NCBI GenBank assembly: GCA_943737045.1
Contig: CALSFV010000417.1
Location: 62,001 to 126,000, forward strand
Length of the DNA stretch: 64,000 bases
Reading direction: 5' to 3'
DNA from: Parapristionchus giblindavisi
Lineage: Eukaryota > Nematoda > Chromadorea > Rhabditida > Diplogasteridae
Below the pieces are notes generated by a model. The model saw only the letters and a list, made by a program, of their open reading frames with translations. It ran no database searches and was not told the origin of the DNA. Positions 37,901 to 46,981 of the stretch are shown piece after piece. How positions within the stretch are numbered: the stretch's first letter is position 1; each line of letters starts with the position of its first letter. A program made the translations under genes and the position numbers.

Positions 37901-39799
37901 TTTTTAACTTTTTATTTTGAAATGTAGATTTTTCGCACGTTCTGTGCAAATGGTTCCTCTTTCTCTCTTCCAATTCGTACATTTTCAAAACTATATTTGG
38001 AAATGTGTTAGGTACAATTCGACAGTTTTCATTTCTCTTTCGTTTTTAATTTACCATTTTCAAAGCGTTTTGTTTCAATTTTTAAGTGACCCTGTGTATG
38101 CCCACCACTATATATGGCTCATGTTCATGAAATTTTGGCCAATAATAACGAATTTTCTGAATCTACCCACTATAAAGTCCTGCGAGAGCGCTGAAAATGT
38201 ATGAGGTTGTTAGAGCATCTGTTTGCTTGAAAACAGACCTATGAAGAAAAACTTAAATAATTCATCGTGAACGAAAAAAACACTATTGAAAGTCTGATTC
38301 CTGCTGAAAAAAAAGCACTCTTTAAAATGAAATGAAAATTCGATTTTTTGATGAAATCTCAATAATAGTATGCTACAGCATACAAATCTTGTCCTTCTTC
38401 GATACCGATTATTTTTTTCACTTTTATCCTGCATAAGTGCATTGAGGAAAGACATTGACACTATTATGTCATAGATAATCAAAGAGTCCATGAAAATGGT
38501 AAAAATCGGAATTTTAGCAAATATAGTCAATTCTTTTTGATATTTTATTTAGTTATAAGATATTGCTTGTGTATTGGCTGATTCCAAGGATGAAGGTATA
38601 AATGATGAAGGTATGAAAAGTATTGTATTGTCAGAATCAATGGGTCGAAGAATTGTGAATGAACGAGCTAATGAAGTAATGAAGGAAATTGATGATAATA
38701 TGAAAGAGATTAGAAGGTATACACAATATATTCCATATTTAGTCTATTGTTATTTACTTTTAGATTAGCTAATCGATTGGAAATTGTAAGAGAGAAAAAA
38801 CGAATAATGATGGAGAAAATAGAAGATGGGGATGTTCTTATTGAAGATTTAGATAGAATTGATGCATTCTCTCAGGTATCTAAGTGTATATTGGGATTGG
38901 GTCATACAGATTATATATTCCATTCTAATCTATTATATATTCTTGAGAAGTATCTCATTCACTAAAATTACACTTTTTAAATGTTTCAATGGAAAATCAA
39001 TATTGCGGAAAAACTTTCGGGTCTGCTGAATTTCTAGTGTTCCTGGGGATTTTTTTGTTATGGATTCAACTTTTCATGGGATTTCTGAGCTCTGAATATA
39101 AAAAAAGAGCAATTAATCTACTTGTGTAACAGTTGTAAGCGGAATCTGGTTTTAGGCATATATGAAAATTTTGTAAAAAGTTAATGTTTTGACATTTTAT
39201 TTTTGATGGATATATAGATATATATGATATCAGACAAGTACTCTATCCTCTCGATCATCTTCATCTCGTTCATCACGTGCTTCTACTATTAGTAGAAGAA
39301 CAAAGAAAATAGAAAAGAAGAAGAATAGTTTGAAAGAAGGAGGAGAATGGGAAGATGCTGCCATACTTATCACTATTCACAAACATTGGAATATTATTCG
39401 TTCATTATTTGGTTAGTTATTTATATTGATATTATAATAATTAAGATATAATATATTAAGTTGAATGTTCATCTCTAATTGGATCTCTAATATCTCTTCG
39501 ACTATTCTCTTCATATTGTTCACTCTTTTCATTATTACATCAAATCAATAATGAATTCATTGATTTATCATCATCGATATGGCCTAATCGTCTATCATCT
39601 CATCATCTAACGGGACCAATATCATCTATTGTCAGTCTATATACTTGTATATATCATTGATTCAATTTCATTTCAGTATGATGATACAACTATAAATACA
39701 CCAGGAAATATGCCTAAAGTCATATCGATTGATAAAGAAATGTATCCACCATCTCCTCTTACTGATAATGAAATGGAATGGAACATTAAGCTTTCCTAA
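29076..39799 (+). CDS. ELP1: Elongator complex protein 1
   Basis: I can trace 28 exons, the first at 29076-29249 and the last at 39677-39799, giving about 965 residues; animal ELP1 is about 1,300. Anchors: ELVTVGWGSEKTQF (exon 4), VIIPPPMYEM (10), VEKGSRIVSIASPKIILQMP and RGNLETIHSRF (14-15), MDPNEYMSTLKELYAINDDY (19-20), LNEVKDLVINKKLYSLALEVY (21), the RSSSSRSSRASTIS low-complexity tract and KKNSLKEGGEWEDAAIL (26), and the terminal MEWNIKLS. ELP1 scaffolds Elongator, which modifies wobble uridines of tRNAs. Three introns are huge: 30733-32512 (Tc1-like element), 33102-35073 (TGAT satellite) and 36650-37610 (MITEs). Part of the helical region expected between exons 22 and 23 was not found. 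The start lies 91 bp after the upstream kinase gene. Confidence 0.94.
30771..32496. mobile_element. Palindromic Tc1-like element in an ELP1 intron
   Basis: The termini CAGTGCTGGTCAATATTC and GAATATTGACCAGCACTG are inverted and flanked by TA, with Tc1-style ends. The arms pair for over 300 bp (30771-31090 against 32176-32496). Near 31100-31260 the plus strand reads as a decayed transposase C-terminus (LNIILHIWEYLERAVEK, then FDTLINPMP), and the same sequence appears inverted at about 31980-32160. The element is therefore a head-to-head duplicated remnant. A 570 bp CAAGG MITE is inserted at 31398-31967. It cannot encode active transposase. Confidence 0.85.
31398..31967. mobile_element. 570 bp CAAGG-end MITE, copy 1 (TSD TAA)
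   Basis: The ends CAAGGAGACTCTC / GAGAGTCTCCTTG are reverse complements and pair for over 120 bp, through AACTATAACACATAT and AAAGGGCTTTCAAATG. Flanks are TAA (31395-31397 / 31968-31970). Its twin at 43495-44064 has exactly the same length. The 3 bp T-N-A duplication is compatible with PIF/Harbinger elements. Confidence 0.88.
33105..35070. repeat. TGAT tetranucleotide satellite, about 2 kb, in an ELP1 intron
   Basis: It is made of TGATTGATTGAT runs broken by TGATGATTGATTGG and TTAATTGA variants with a rough higher-order pattern. It begins right after the exon 12 donor and ends at the exon 13 acceptor. An unrelated island of about 135 bp (33272-33405) interrupts it and carries a hammerhead-like motif. 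The 134-residue minus-strand ORF of repeated INQS is an artefact of the repeat. Confidence 0.97.
33333..33368 (-). ncRNA. Minimal hammerhead-ribozyme-like motif (Penelope-type)
   Basis: On the minus strand the sequence reads GTCACTGATGA, then a GGGT..ACCC hairpin, then GAAA and CGCGTC. CTGATGA, a short stem II, GAAA and a terminal GTC in that order are the conserved core of the hammerhead. The very short CGCG stem III is the form reported in Penelope-like retroelements. Stem I is weak here. It sits in the non-repetitive island within the TGAT satellite, probably a Penelope end fragment. No reverse transcriptase or GIY-YIG domain is nearby. Confidence 0.6.
37022..37224 (+). mobile_element. hAT-like MITE (CATAGGTCGA family), copy b
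   Basis: The ends CATAGGTCGAATAGC...TTTTCGACCTATG are flanked by a perfect 8 bp duplication CTCAAGAT. The interior holds four or so copies of the AAATCCGGTCAGGTTTTTCG module. It lies in the ELP1 intron 36650-37610. Confidence 0.9.
37311..37453 (+). mobile_element. MITE of the CATACATGGGCG family, left end decayed
   Basis: It shares GCTCCCTGTAAAAAA, AAGGCCCCCTGTAAAATTA and GAATCGAGCTCCAGGTACC blocks with 8571-8750 and ends CCGCCCATGTATG. It lies next to the hAT-like MITE in the same ELP1 intron. Confidence 0.6.
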
Positions 39800-39960
39800 A
39801 CATATTCGGTTTATCGTTGTTTTCTTTATTGATTCATTGTTTTAAATATTGTTTTGTTAGGTTGTGACATAAAGAATAATAATACAAAATATGATTGATG
39901 ATCTAACATGTTTCAATCGTTCAAGAATATCTTAAAGACTTGTGATGAAAGCTTCACTAC

Positions 39961-40080
39961 AAATTTTTCCCCGCGGTGTGGCTTGCATAGACAGTGTGCC
40001 CCGGGGGGAAAGCTACTCCGGGGCCTGTCCAAGCTGCCCCGCGGGACACCCTGGGACAGCCGTCCCTGCGGGGAAAATTT
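39961..40080. mobile_element. 120 bp GC-rich palindromic MITE
   Basis: AAATTTTTCCCCGCGG at the left pairs with CTGCGGGGAAAATTT at the right, and the interior (GCCCCGGGGGGAAAGC, GCCCCGCGGGACACC) is far more GC-rich than the surrounding DNA. No target duplication is clear. It lies between ELP1 and TM2D3, 24 bp before the TM2D3 start codon. Confidence 0.65.
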
Positions 40081-40103
40081 CCGGAGTTATTGAAGAATTG
40101 TAG

Positions 40104-40196
40104 ATGAGATATGTAGTTATTATTATTATTATTATTAATGTATATGGAGTGATTGGAATTAATCGATTTGAAGAAGAATTCGAGTGAGTTTCATTA

Positions 40197-40284
<88 letters not shown>

Positions 40285-41203
40285 TTGGATAATACAATAT
40301 TGATATTAGATGCTTGAGTGTATGTTCTCCATCAAGTGCATGTTATGATTGTGATTGGCCTGAAAGTTGTAACATTGGAGAAGATGTAAGTATTGATTGT
40401 AGTTGTAGTCTGTCTCATCTCATCTATTCTATTCATTCTAGATCACAATAACTTGTCGTACACATAAAGATTGTAATGGTCAACATTCATTCCATAAGAA
40501 GACTAAATGTCTCTACTGTTGGCAGTTAGAACATTATGAATATACTGTAAGTAGTATGCAATCATGATGAATACAATCAATATTCATTCATGCCAGTGTA
40601 ATAATGCTATGAATTGTACCGATACAACAACAACGAAATGGTATACAACTCTCTGCTAGTTAGTTACTATACTCTCTCTCTTATCACTTTATCCTCTCTT
40701 TCAGTGCTAATAAAGATGTGGTATGTATGGGAAGAAGAAAGTTCTTTAAGAACAGAAAGTAAGTATTCTTATTGAATGAATGTCGGTGTAACCATTTCAA
40801 GTAGTTCTCAACTTTGAATCTAAGCTATCCTCACTATAAGAATAGTAACTAACACAAAGGAGCCATAGATTTTTGAAAGCTTTAATTCTAATGTTAAAAA
40901 GAAAGATTAATTATTTTATACGAAAGATGTGTTTAAACGTGACGTTTATATGACTGTTAAAGATGAATGATGAAGAGATTTAATTGTAGATGTTCATATT
41001 CATGTGTATATAGTTGGTCCCGTACACTATTCTTATCTATTACAATGGGAGGATTTGGTATTGATCGATTCTATCTCGGATTATGGAAATCAGCCATTGG
41101 AAAGTTATTCTCATTTGGAGGGTTAGGAGTATGGACTCTTGTTGATGTTATACTTGTAGCATTTGGTTATATAAAACCTCATGATGATAGTATTTATTGT
41201 TAG
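40104..41203 (+). CDS. TM2D3: TM2 domain-containing protein (TM2D3 type)
   Basis: Six exons (40104-40183, 40310-40385, 40442-40546, 40597-40640, 40705-40758, 40990-41203) join to 190 residues. An N-terminal signal peptide (MRYVVIIIIIIINVYGVIG) precedes a cysteine-rich lumenal domain with CYDCDW and KCLYCWQLEHYEYTC, matching the FCWQLP-type block of TM2D3. The TM2 domain follows, with ITMGGFGIDRFYLG, KLFSFGGLGVWTLVDV and a short KPHDDSIYC tail. The DRF motif between the two membrane helices is present. Fly almondex and human TM2D3 act in Notch signalling and neuronal maintenance. Intron 1 contains an 80 bp (TA)n tract. The start lies 304 bp after the ELP1 stop, same strand. Confidence 0.93.
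40199..40279. repeat. (TA)n microsatellite in TM2D3 intron 1
   Basis: A pure TA run of about 40 units makes up most of the 126 nt intron. Confidence 0.95.
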
Positions 41204-41449
41204 TATACATTGTTATCTTCTCATTCATTGTATACTACTCGTACCATAGAATCACTTTATATTACAATCTAGTAAGTTATATATTTAAAGCGAAATGACT
41301 AGGTTGTAATTGTATGACAATATTGATCGGGTATGAGAAGCATTTGTGTAATATTCAATCATTTCACTCTGTACATAATGTAACATATAAATAATAATAA
41401 TAATAATGGAATGAATGGAATGACTGTATGACTGCTCATTTATATTTGA

Positions 41450-44400
41450 TGAGATGAAAGAAATTGTTCCAATATGATTTGTTCATCTTCTTCATTGGCA
41501 ATAGATTGTCTCTGATGACGTGGAGGACTACAAATCAATACTTTCTATATACATAATGGATGAACAGCTCTGCTATTTCAGAACTTCACGGCGGCTCAAT
41601 GATAGTAACTAAGAAGCTCTTGCCTGAGAAAGAAAGTATCGCAAACTGAGTGATGATGAGCAGCGCAAAAGTTGATTACGGTATATCTGGGCGCTCGCTT
41701 CTGACTAGACCTATCATCGAGTTTTACGATTCGCGAGACATGCCGAGATGGCTTAGTGGATAGAGCTTTTGTTTAGAGATCCGAACCTCGTAGGTTCGAA
41801 TCCCACCCAGTGCAAATCAACTTTGCCGATTTTTCGTAATGCAAGAGCATTCAAGCCAAAGTTAAATGTAGGGATTTCTCTTCATTGAACCGCCGTGAAC
41901 TTAAAGTGTACTTATCATTCTCACTCCAAGTGGATTTGTAAGTCTACTTCAACTTAGACATAAATCTACTTCAAGTGGTTTGTATACTATAATGCATATA
42001 TTTAAAAAAATCAATTATGTGCATGCAAACCTATACTTATAAATCTGTTAATATTATTAATTTAATTAAGATAAATATTCTTTCACTTGAAGTAGACTTA
42101 AAGTGAACTTGAAGTCAGTAGCATATTTTTTTGAAATACCAGAGACATAACTAACGGATTATGAGTAGATAAGGTAGGTGATATTACTTGACTTAATCTT
42201 CCACTACGGGCACGAATCTATGCAATATGAATGATGATACATCATTCTATTATTGAATGACTAACCTCATCTACTTTAGATTCACTTTCTAATATAAGTG
42301 AAAGACCTTCAAGATATGTCATATTATGTTCCGTTTGTTCACAGAATCTGAGAAGGGTCAATATATATTTATATGATATGATATGTAACCTGATAAGCTT
42401 CTTCATTTCTTCTTCCATTTGATGTAGAGTATTCTTCAGTTCTTTATTATCACGGAGAAATGATTCAAATTCAATGAATGCATTCCCTTTCTTAAACATA
42501 AACAGATATAGTTAAACCGTAAAAGTGAAACATTTGTTAACAAAAATGTTTGAAGAATTTAAAAAAAAAGAGATGACTTTAAGATGTATCGTCAACGATT
42601 TTTTGTTTGATTGTGTAATTTCTACCATACCGGGCTACAGTATACAATTAAAATTATATTCACAACAGGGGTGTGCATTTCTCGTTTCTCGATTTCTCGA
42701 CTTTTTTCGAGAAAATTTCTCGTCGAGAAATTTCTCGATTTTTATTCGAGAAAAACTTAAAATTTAAAATAGATTTAAAATTCTATCCACAGTGAAATAT
42801 GTGCTTAATAAATTCCCTTTAAGAGTCATATTGCACGGCGGCTCAATGATAGTAACTAAGAAGCTCTTGCCTGAGAAAGAAAGTATCGCAAACTGAGTGA
42901 TGATGAGCAGCGCAAAAGTTGATTACGGTATATCTGGGCGCTCGCTTCTGACTAGACCTATCATCGAGTTTTACGATTCGCGAGACATGCCGAGATGGCT
43001 TAGTGGATAGAGCTTTTGTTTAGAGATCCGAACCTCGTAGGTTCGAATCCCACCCAGTGCAAATCAACTTTGCCGATTTTTCGTAATGCAAGAGCATTCA
43101 AGCCAAAGTTAAATGTAGGGATTTCTCTTCATTGAACCGCCGTGTATTGCTCTTACTACGACATGGTATTGTCTTATTGATTGCCAAATTGCCAAATATA
43201 ACTTCAATTCTCTTATTTTCTTAGTGTTAATATATCCCCTTGGTGGGTTGCCACATCTAAAATATTCCGGTTGCATGTATTCACTGTTATTCTTTTTGAT
43301 TTTGACAATGTTATCACCTATAAATTTTGCTATTGTTGGAAAAGATAGAAAAAGTTATGAAAACTTATTTTATTGTATTTTTTATAATTTTTCTCAATTT
43401 TCTCGAATTTCTCGGATTTCTCGAAAAAAATAAATCGAGAAATCTTATTCGAGAAATTTTTCTCGAAAATTTTTTCTCGCGCACCCCTGATTCACAAGGA
43501 GACTCTCTCAACTTAATTTGGCGATGAGATATGTGTTATAGTTCATTTGAAAGCCCTTTTTCTGTAGATTACGAATATGTGCTTTAAAAATGCAAAAGAG
43601 GTCTGTGCACGGACTTGAAGCCTGTCAAATTTTGAGTAATTGCCACCTCGCAATGATGCGCGCACTGGTGGGTTAGTTCTACGTGTTATTTCTGCGAGCT
43701 AGTATTGGCCCAAAGGTGAAGATGAGTTATTACGATATATATGAAGAACTTGGGTTAGGCTAGTTCAAGTGCATTCTCGTCGACGCTTGCAACTCACTAT
43801 TGGAAGGAAAAACTGGGGAAACGGAAAACGAGGACCATTAGCTATCTCTACCACCACTAGCTCGCAGAAATAACACGGAGACCCAGCCCACCAGTGCGCG
43901 CATCATTGCGAGGTGGCAATTTCTACTAAATTTGACATGCTTTAGTCCGTGCACAGAGCTCTTTTGCATTTTTAAAGCACATATTCTTAATCTACAGAAA
44001 AAGGGCTTTCAAATGAACTATAACACATATCTCATCGCCAAATTAAGTTGAGAGAGTTTCCTTGTCAGATGTAAATATAATCATAGGTCGAAAAGTATGT
44101 TACAAAGTACCAAGCCTGACCGGATTTTGAGCCAAAATTTCACAAAAAATCGAAAAACCTGACCGAATTTTGAGCCAAAATTTCACAGAAATTGAAAAAC
44201 CTAACCGGATTTTGAGTCAAATTTTCCAAAAGTCGAAAAACCTGACCGGATTTTGAAAACCGAAAACCTAGCTATTCGATCTATGAATATAATGAAACCA
44301 AGATTTTAAATGTTTGCCATAATTTGAGTTTCAGTCATAGGTCGAATAGCTTACCGGTTTTCAAAATCCGGTCAGGTTTTTCGATTTTTGTCAAATTTGG

Positions 44401-45826
44401 CTCAAAATCTGGCCAGGTTTTTCGATTTTTGTGAAATTTTAGCTCAAAATCCGGTCTGGTTTTTCGATTTTTGTGAAATTTTGGCTCAAAATCCGGTCAG
44501 GATTTTGAGCCAAAATTTCTTGGTGCTTTGTAACATACTTTTCCACGGCGGCTCAATGATAGTAACTAAGAAGCTCTTGCCGGAGAAAGAAAGTATCGCA
44601 AACTGAGTGATGATAAGCACTAAAACATCTAGGTTCTCCCAGCGCGAAAGTTGACTACGGTATATCTGGGCGCTCGCTTCTGACTAGACCTATCATCGAG
44701 TTTTACGATTTGCGAGACATGCCGATATGGCTTAGTGGGTAGAGCTTTTGTGTATCTATCCGAACCTCGTAGGTTCGAATCCCGCACAGTGCAAATCAAC
44801 TTTGCCGATTTTTCGTAATGCAAGAGGCTTCAAGCCAAAGTTAAATGTAGGGATTTCTCTTCATTGAACCGCCGTGTTTTCGACCTATGGTTTCAGTTGC
44901 TCTTTGCTCTAGCCATTAATTATATTAAAGAGATGTTGAATAGAAAGTAAATAATAGATGATATAAACCTCAATAGATAGTTGTTGTATCCTTCCCATTC
45001 GTGTAGTACATACATCAGCCATATGAATATTATCATTAGTACGATTACGAATATCATCCAATTCCTTCATATATCTTAATCATTACAATCATTCTATCTT
45101 ATTTTAATCATTTCAGTAATTATTAAACGTTTTCCTTTTTTTAGTGAAAATATCGGAACAAAACGAAAAAAGTGTATCTGTAGCTGAGGACACCTAATAA
45201 ACGAGAGAAAAAGACAGCTAAAATGAAATAAAATAAATAACTTTCTCAGTAGATCACTTCCAGTTGTTGATTGAATCATCTCATCCATTATTTCATCTTT
45301 CAATCTACAATTCATCACATTTTCGTTTTCAATATCATCTACTTCTCCTCCTACCGTAATCTACACTCCGGTTTTGCAAGGTAATATTATAGTAAGTAGC
45401 GTGAAAAAGTAACCTTCTTTATACTTACTTTTTCATTATATTCTTATGAAATAGCAAAACAGTAACAAAAAAGTAAGTATAAAGTAAGTTACTTTTGCGC
45501 GCTACTTACTAAAATATTACCCTGCAAAACCGGAGCAGTACCTTTCAATATCATCTACTTCTCCTCCTACCGTAATCTACAGTACCTTTCAATATCATCT
45601 ACTTCTCCTCCTACCGTAATCTACAGTACCTTTCAATATCATCTACTTCTCCTCCTACCGTAATCTACAGTACCTTTCAATATCATCTACTTCACCTCCT
45701 GTCATCTTTCGTAGATTGTCCACTCTATAATATATTCATTAATGATATACAAGTGGGAGTAATGATGTACCCTTCAATAACTTCATCTTTGATAGTCTTC
45801 AATGTGGCTCGAAGACCTTCAAGCAT
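41450..45826 (-). CDS. Coiled-coil protein, unidentified (3' end unresolved)
   Basis: Minus-strand exons 45771-45826, 45696-45724, 45242-45350, 44969-45074, 42390-42490, 42266-42347 and 42188-42217 join in frame. They start MLEGLRATLKTIKDEVIEG and continue with GDLLRKYMKELDDIRNR-like helices, QMEEEMKKLIRFCEQTEHNM and LILESESKVDE. About 171 residues are sure. A final exon near 41450-41527 (PPRHQRQSIANEEDEQ...) looks coding but does not join in phase with my penultimate exon. The small, entirely helical protein could belong to a BLOC-1/dysbindin-like group; that is a guess. ATG immediately follows a CTTAG acceptor and lies 135 bp after the stop of the upstream kinase, as in a trans-spliced operon gene. 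Introns host three MITE stacks. Confidence 0.65.
41587..41897. mobile_element. tRNA-bearing MITE, copy 1 (TSD AACTT)
   Basis: The 311 bp element has ends CACGGCGGCTCAATGA and TCATTGAACCGCCGTG (one mismatch) and a perfect 5 bp duplication AACTT (41582-41586 / 41898-41902). Internal positions 41741-41813 are tRNA-like: GGCTTAGTGGATAGAGC (D arm/A box), GATCC, then TAGGTTCGAATCCCAC (T arm/B box). Copies 1 and 2 have the same length and are almost identical, so the family moved recently. It is non-coding. It lies in the last intron of the minus-strand coiled-coil gene. Confidence 0.9.
41741..41813 (+). tRNA. tRNA-like core of the MITE, copy 1
   Basis: The D arm and T arm are well formed and the B box (GGTTCGAATCC) is consensus. 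The anticodon region TTTAGAGATCC is closest by eye to a serine (AGA) tRNA. The acceptor stem barely pairs (TGC/GCA only), so a functional tRNA is unlikely; an internal Pol III promoter is plausible. Confidence 0.5.
42666..43489. mobile_element. hAT-like MITE (CAGGGGTG ends), host of tRNA-MITE copy 2
   Basis: The termini CAGGGGTGTGC and GCGCACCCCTG are inverted, and the flanks are an 8 bp duplication ATTCACAA (42658-42665 / 43490-43497). Both ends continue into TTTCTCGA-rich arms that pair. CAGGGGTG with an 8 bp duplication is typical of hAT elements. The right duplication overlaps the first bases of the CAAGG element at 43495, so this insertion came after that one. Confidence 0.85.
42834..43144. 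mobile_element. tRNA-bearing MITE, copy 2 (TSD TATTG)
   Basis: 311 bp, practically identical to copy 1, with perfect duplication TATTG (42829-42833 / 43145-43149). The tRNA-like core is at about 42988-43060. It is inserted inside the CAGGGGTG hAT-like MITE, so it is younger than that element. Confidence 0.92.
43495..44064. mobile_element. 570 bp CAAGG-end MITE, copy 2 (TSD TCA)
   Basis: Same length and sequence as 31398-31967 apart from scattered changes; ends CAAGGAGACTCTC / GAGAGTTTCCTTG; flanks TCA (43492-43494 / 44065-44067). The two copies have different 3 bp flanks, which confirms the element boundaries. Confidence 0.9.
44082..44285 (-). mobile_element. hAT-like MITE (CATAGGTCGA family), copy c
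   Basis: In opposite orientation to copies a, b and d. The ends CATAGGTCGAAAAG...CTATTCGATCTATG are flanked by the 8 bp duplication AATATAAT. Confidence 0.9.
44336..44889 (+). mobile_element. hAT-like MITE (CATAGGTCGA family), copy d, split by tRNA-MITE copy 3
   Basis: The left part 44336-44543 and right part 44877-44889 rejoin to a normal ...CTTTTCGACCTATG end once tRNA-MITE copy 3 and one TTTTC duplication are removed. The 8 bp duplication GTTTCAGT lies outside both ends. Confidence 0.9.
44544..44876. mobile_element. tRNA-bearing MITE, copy 3 (TSD TTTTC)
   Basis: 333 bp with the same TIRs and a perfect TTTTC duplication (44539-44543 / 44877-44881). It differs from copies 1 and 2 by a 22 bp insertion near 44615 and substitutions in the tRNA-like core (about 44719-44793), so it represents an older or distinct subfamily. 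The empty site is visible in the other CATAGGTCGA copies. Confidence 0.92.
45330..45700 (-). repeat. 44 bp minisatellite spanning an exon boundary
   Basis: Five units of a 44 bp repeat (GGTAGGAGGAGAAGTAGATG...) are readable on the minus strand; one is interrupted by the CTCCGG MITE. The first and last units overlap real exon ends: exon 45696-45724 ends GGAG before GTGAAGTAG, and exon 45242-45350 starts GAGGAGAAGTAG after GGTAG. Every unit therefore carries a copy of the 3' splice site. Confidence 0.8.
45366..45535. mobile_element. 170 bp MITE with about 36 bp inverted repeats (CTCCGGTTTTGC)
   Basis: CTCCGGTTTTGCAAGGTAAT at the left pairs with ATTACCCTGCAAAACCGGAG at the right, extending through AGTAAGTAGCG. 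It interrupts one unit of a tandem repeat; comparison with intact units shows that only CA is duplicated, a 2 bp target duplication. Confidence 0.8.
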
Positions 45827-45961
45827 CTAAGATGGTCTACATCACATATATCCAAAATTACTACGATAGATAACCAAATGGATTATTAAACCAATTGAAA
45901 AGAAGAGTCATCTTGTACTATCAAGTCATTCATTCATTTATACAATGACACTCTCATATTA

Positions 45962-46889
45962 TTATAAATTGAATAGGTCTAACAATTCAGATGCACTTTT
46001 TCTTCTATCAACATTAACAACAACAGAATGATCAAGAATATATCTCAATTCATATGGAATATCTTGAGGAATGTTTATTAAGTATTCATTCAATTCATTT
46101 TGTTTCATCTTAAATAACATTAATCTAAGATTAGGAACAGTTTTCCATGGTACTTCTCCTAATATCATATGAACAATTGTCACACCTAAACTCCAAATAT
46201 CTCGACTTTCTCTGCATAAATCTTGTTGAGCTTCAGGTGCTGAATACATATCTGTTCCTCCATAATGATCTGATTCAATCTAAAATATATTTCACCCATC
46301 AAAGCCATTACTGTATCTAACTTATATATAAAACACTCATAGATCACCTCTGCAAATGCTCCAAAGTCCGTAATTTTGATAGATCCGTTCAAATCAATAA
46401 CTATGTTCCTTGGTTTGATATCTCCATGAATATATCCTTTACTGTGAATATATTTCAATCCTTCAAGCAACTCTTTAACGTATCTACAAGCAAAATATAT
46501 TAGACAAAAAAAATATCCTGAAACTTAAGAGGGAAAAAAATCGGAAAAAGCATAGTTAGAATAGCTACAAGAAACTTGAATGAATTATGCTTCACGACCG
46601 CAAAAATTCAATCGATGACGACACAAATTTTGATAACAAAGCATTATATTTTTTTAAATTTCATGGAACTTTCAGAAAAAATTGTGGAAATGCCCTAATT
46701 TAGGATGATGTTTAAACTTACTTTATTATTAGAATATATGACAATGGAGGTATTTCACCATGTGATACTCCTTCTTGTATAACTTCTTCTAAATTACCTC
46801 CGGGTATCCAATCCATAATAAGTTTTACGTCGTCCCCATCATGAAACGGTCGAATCAGTGATACTATTCTACAATTATAACAATTAACT

Positions 46890-46981
<92 letters not shown>

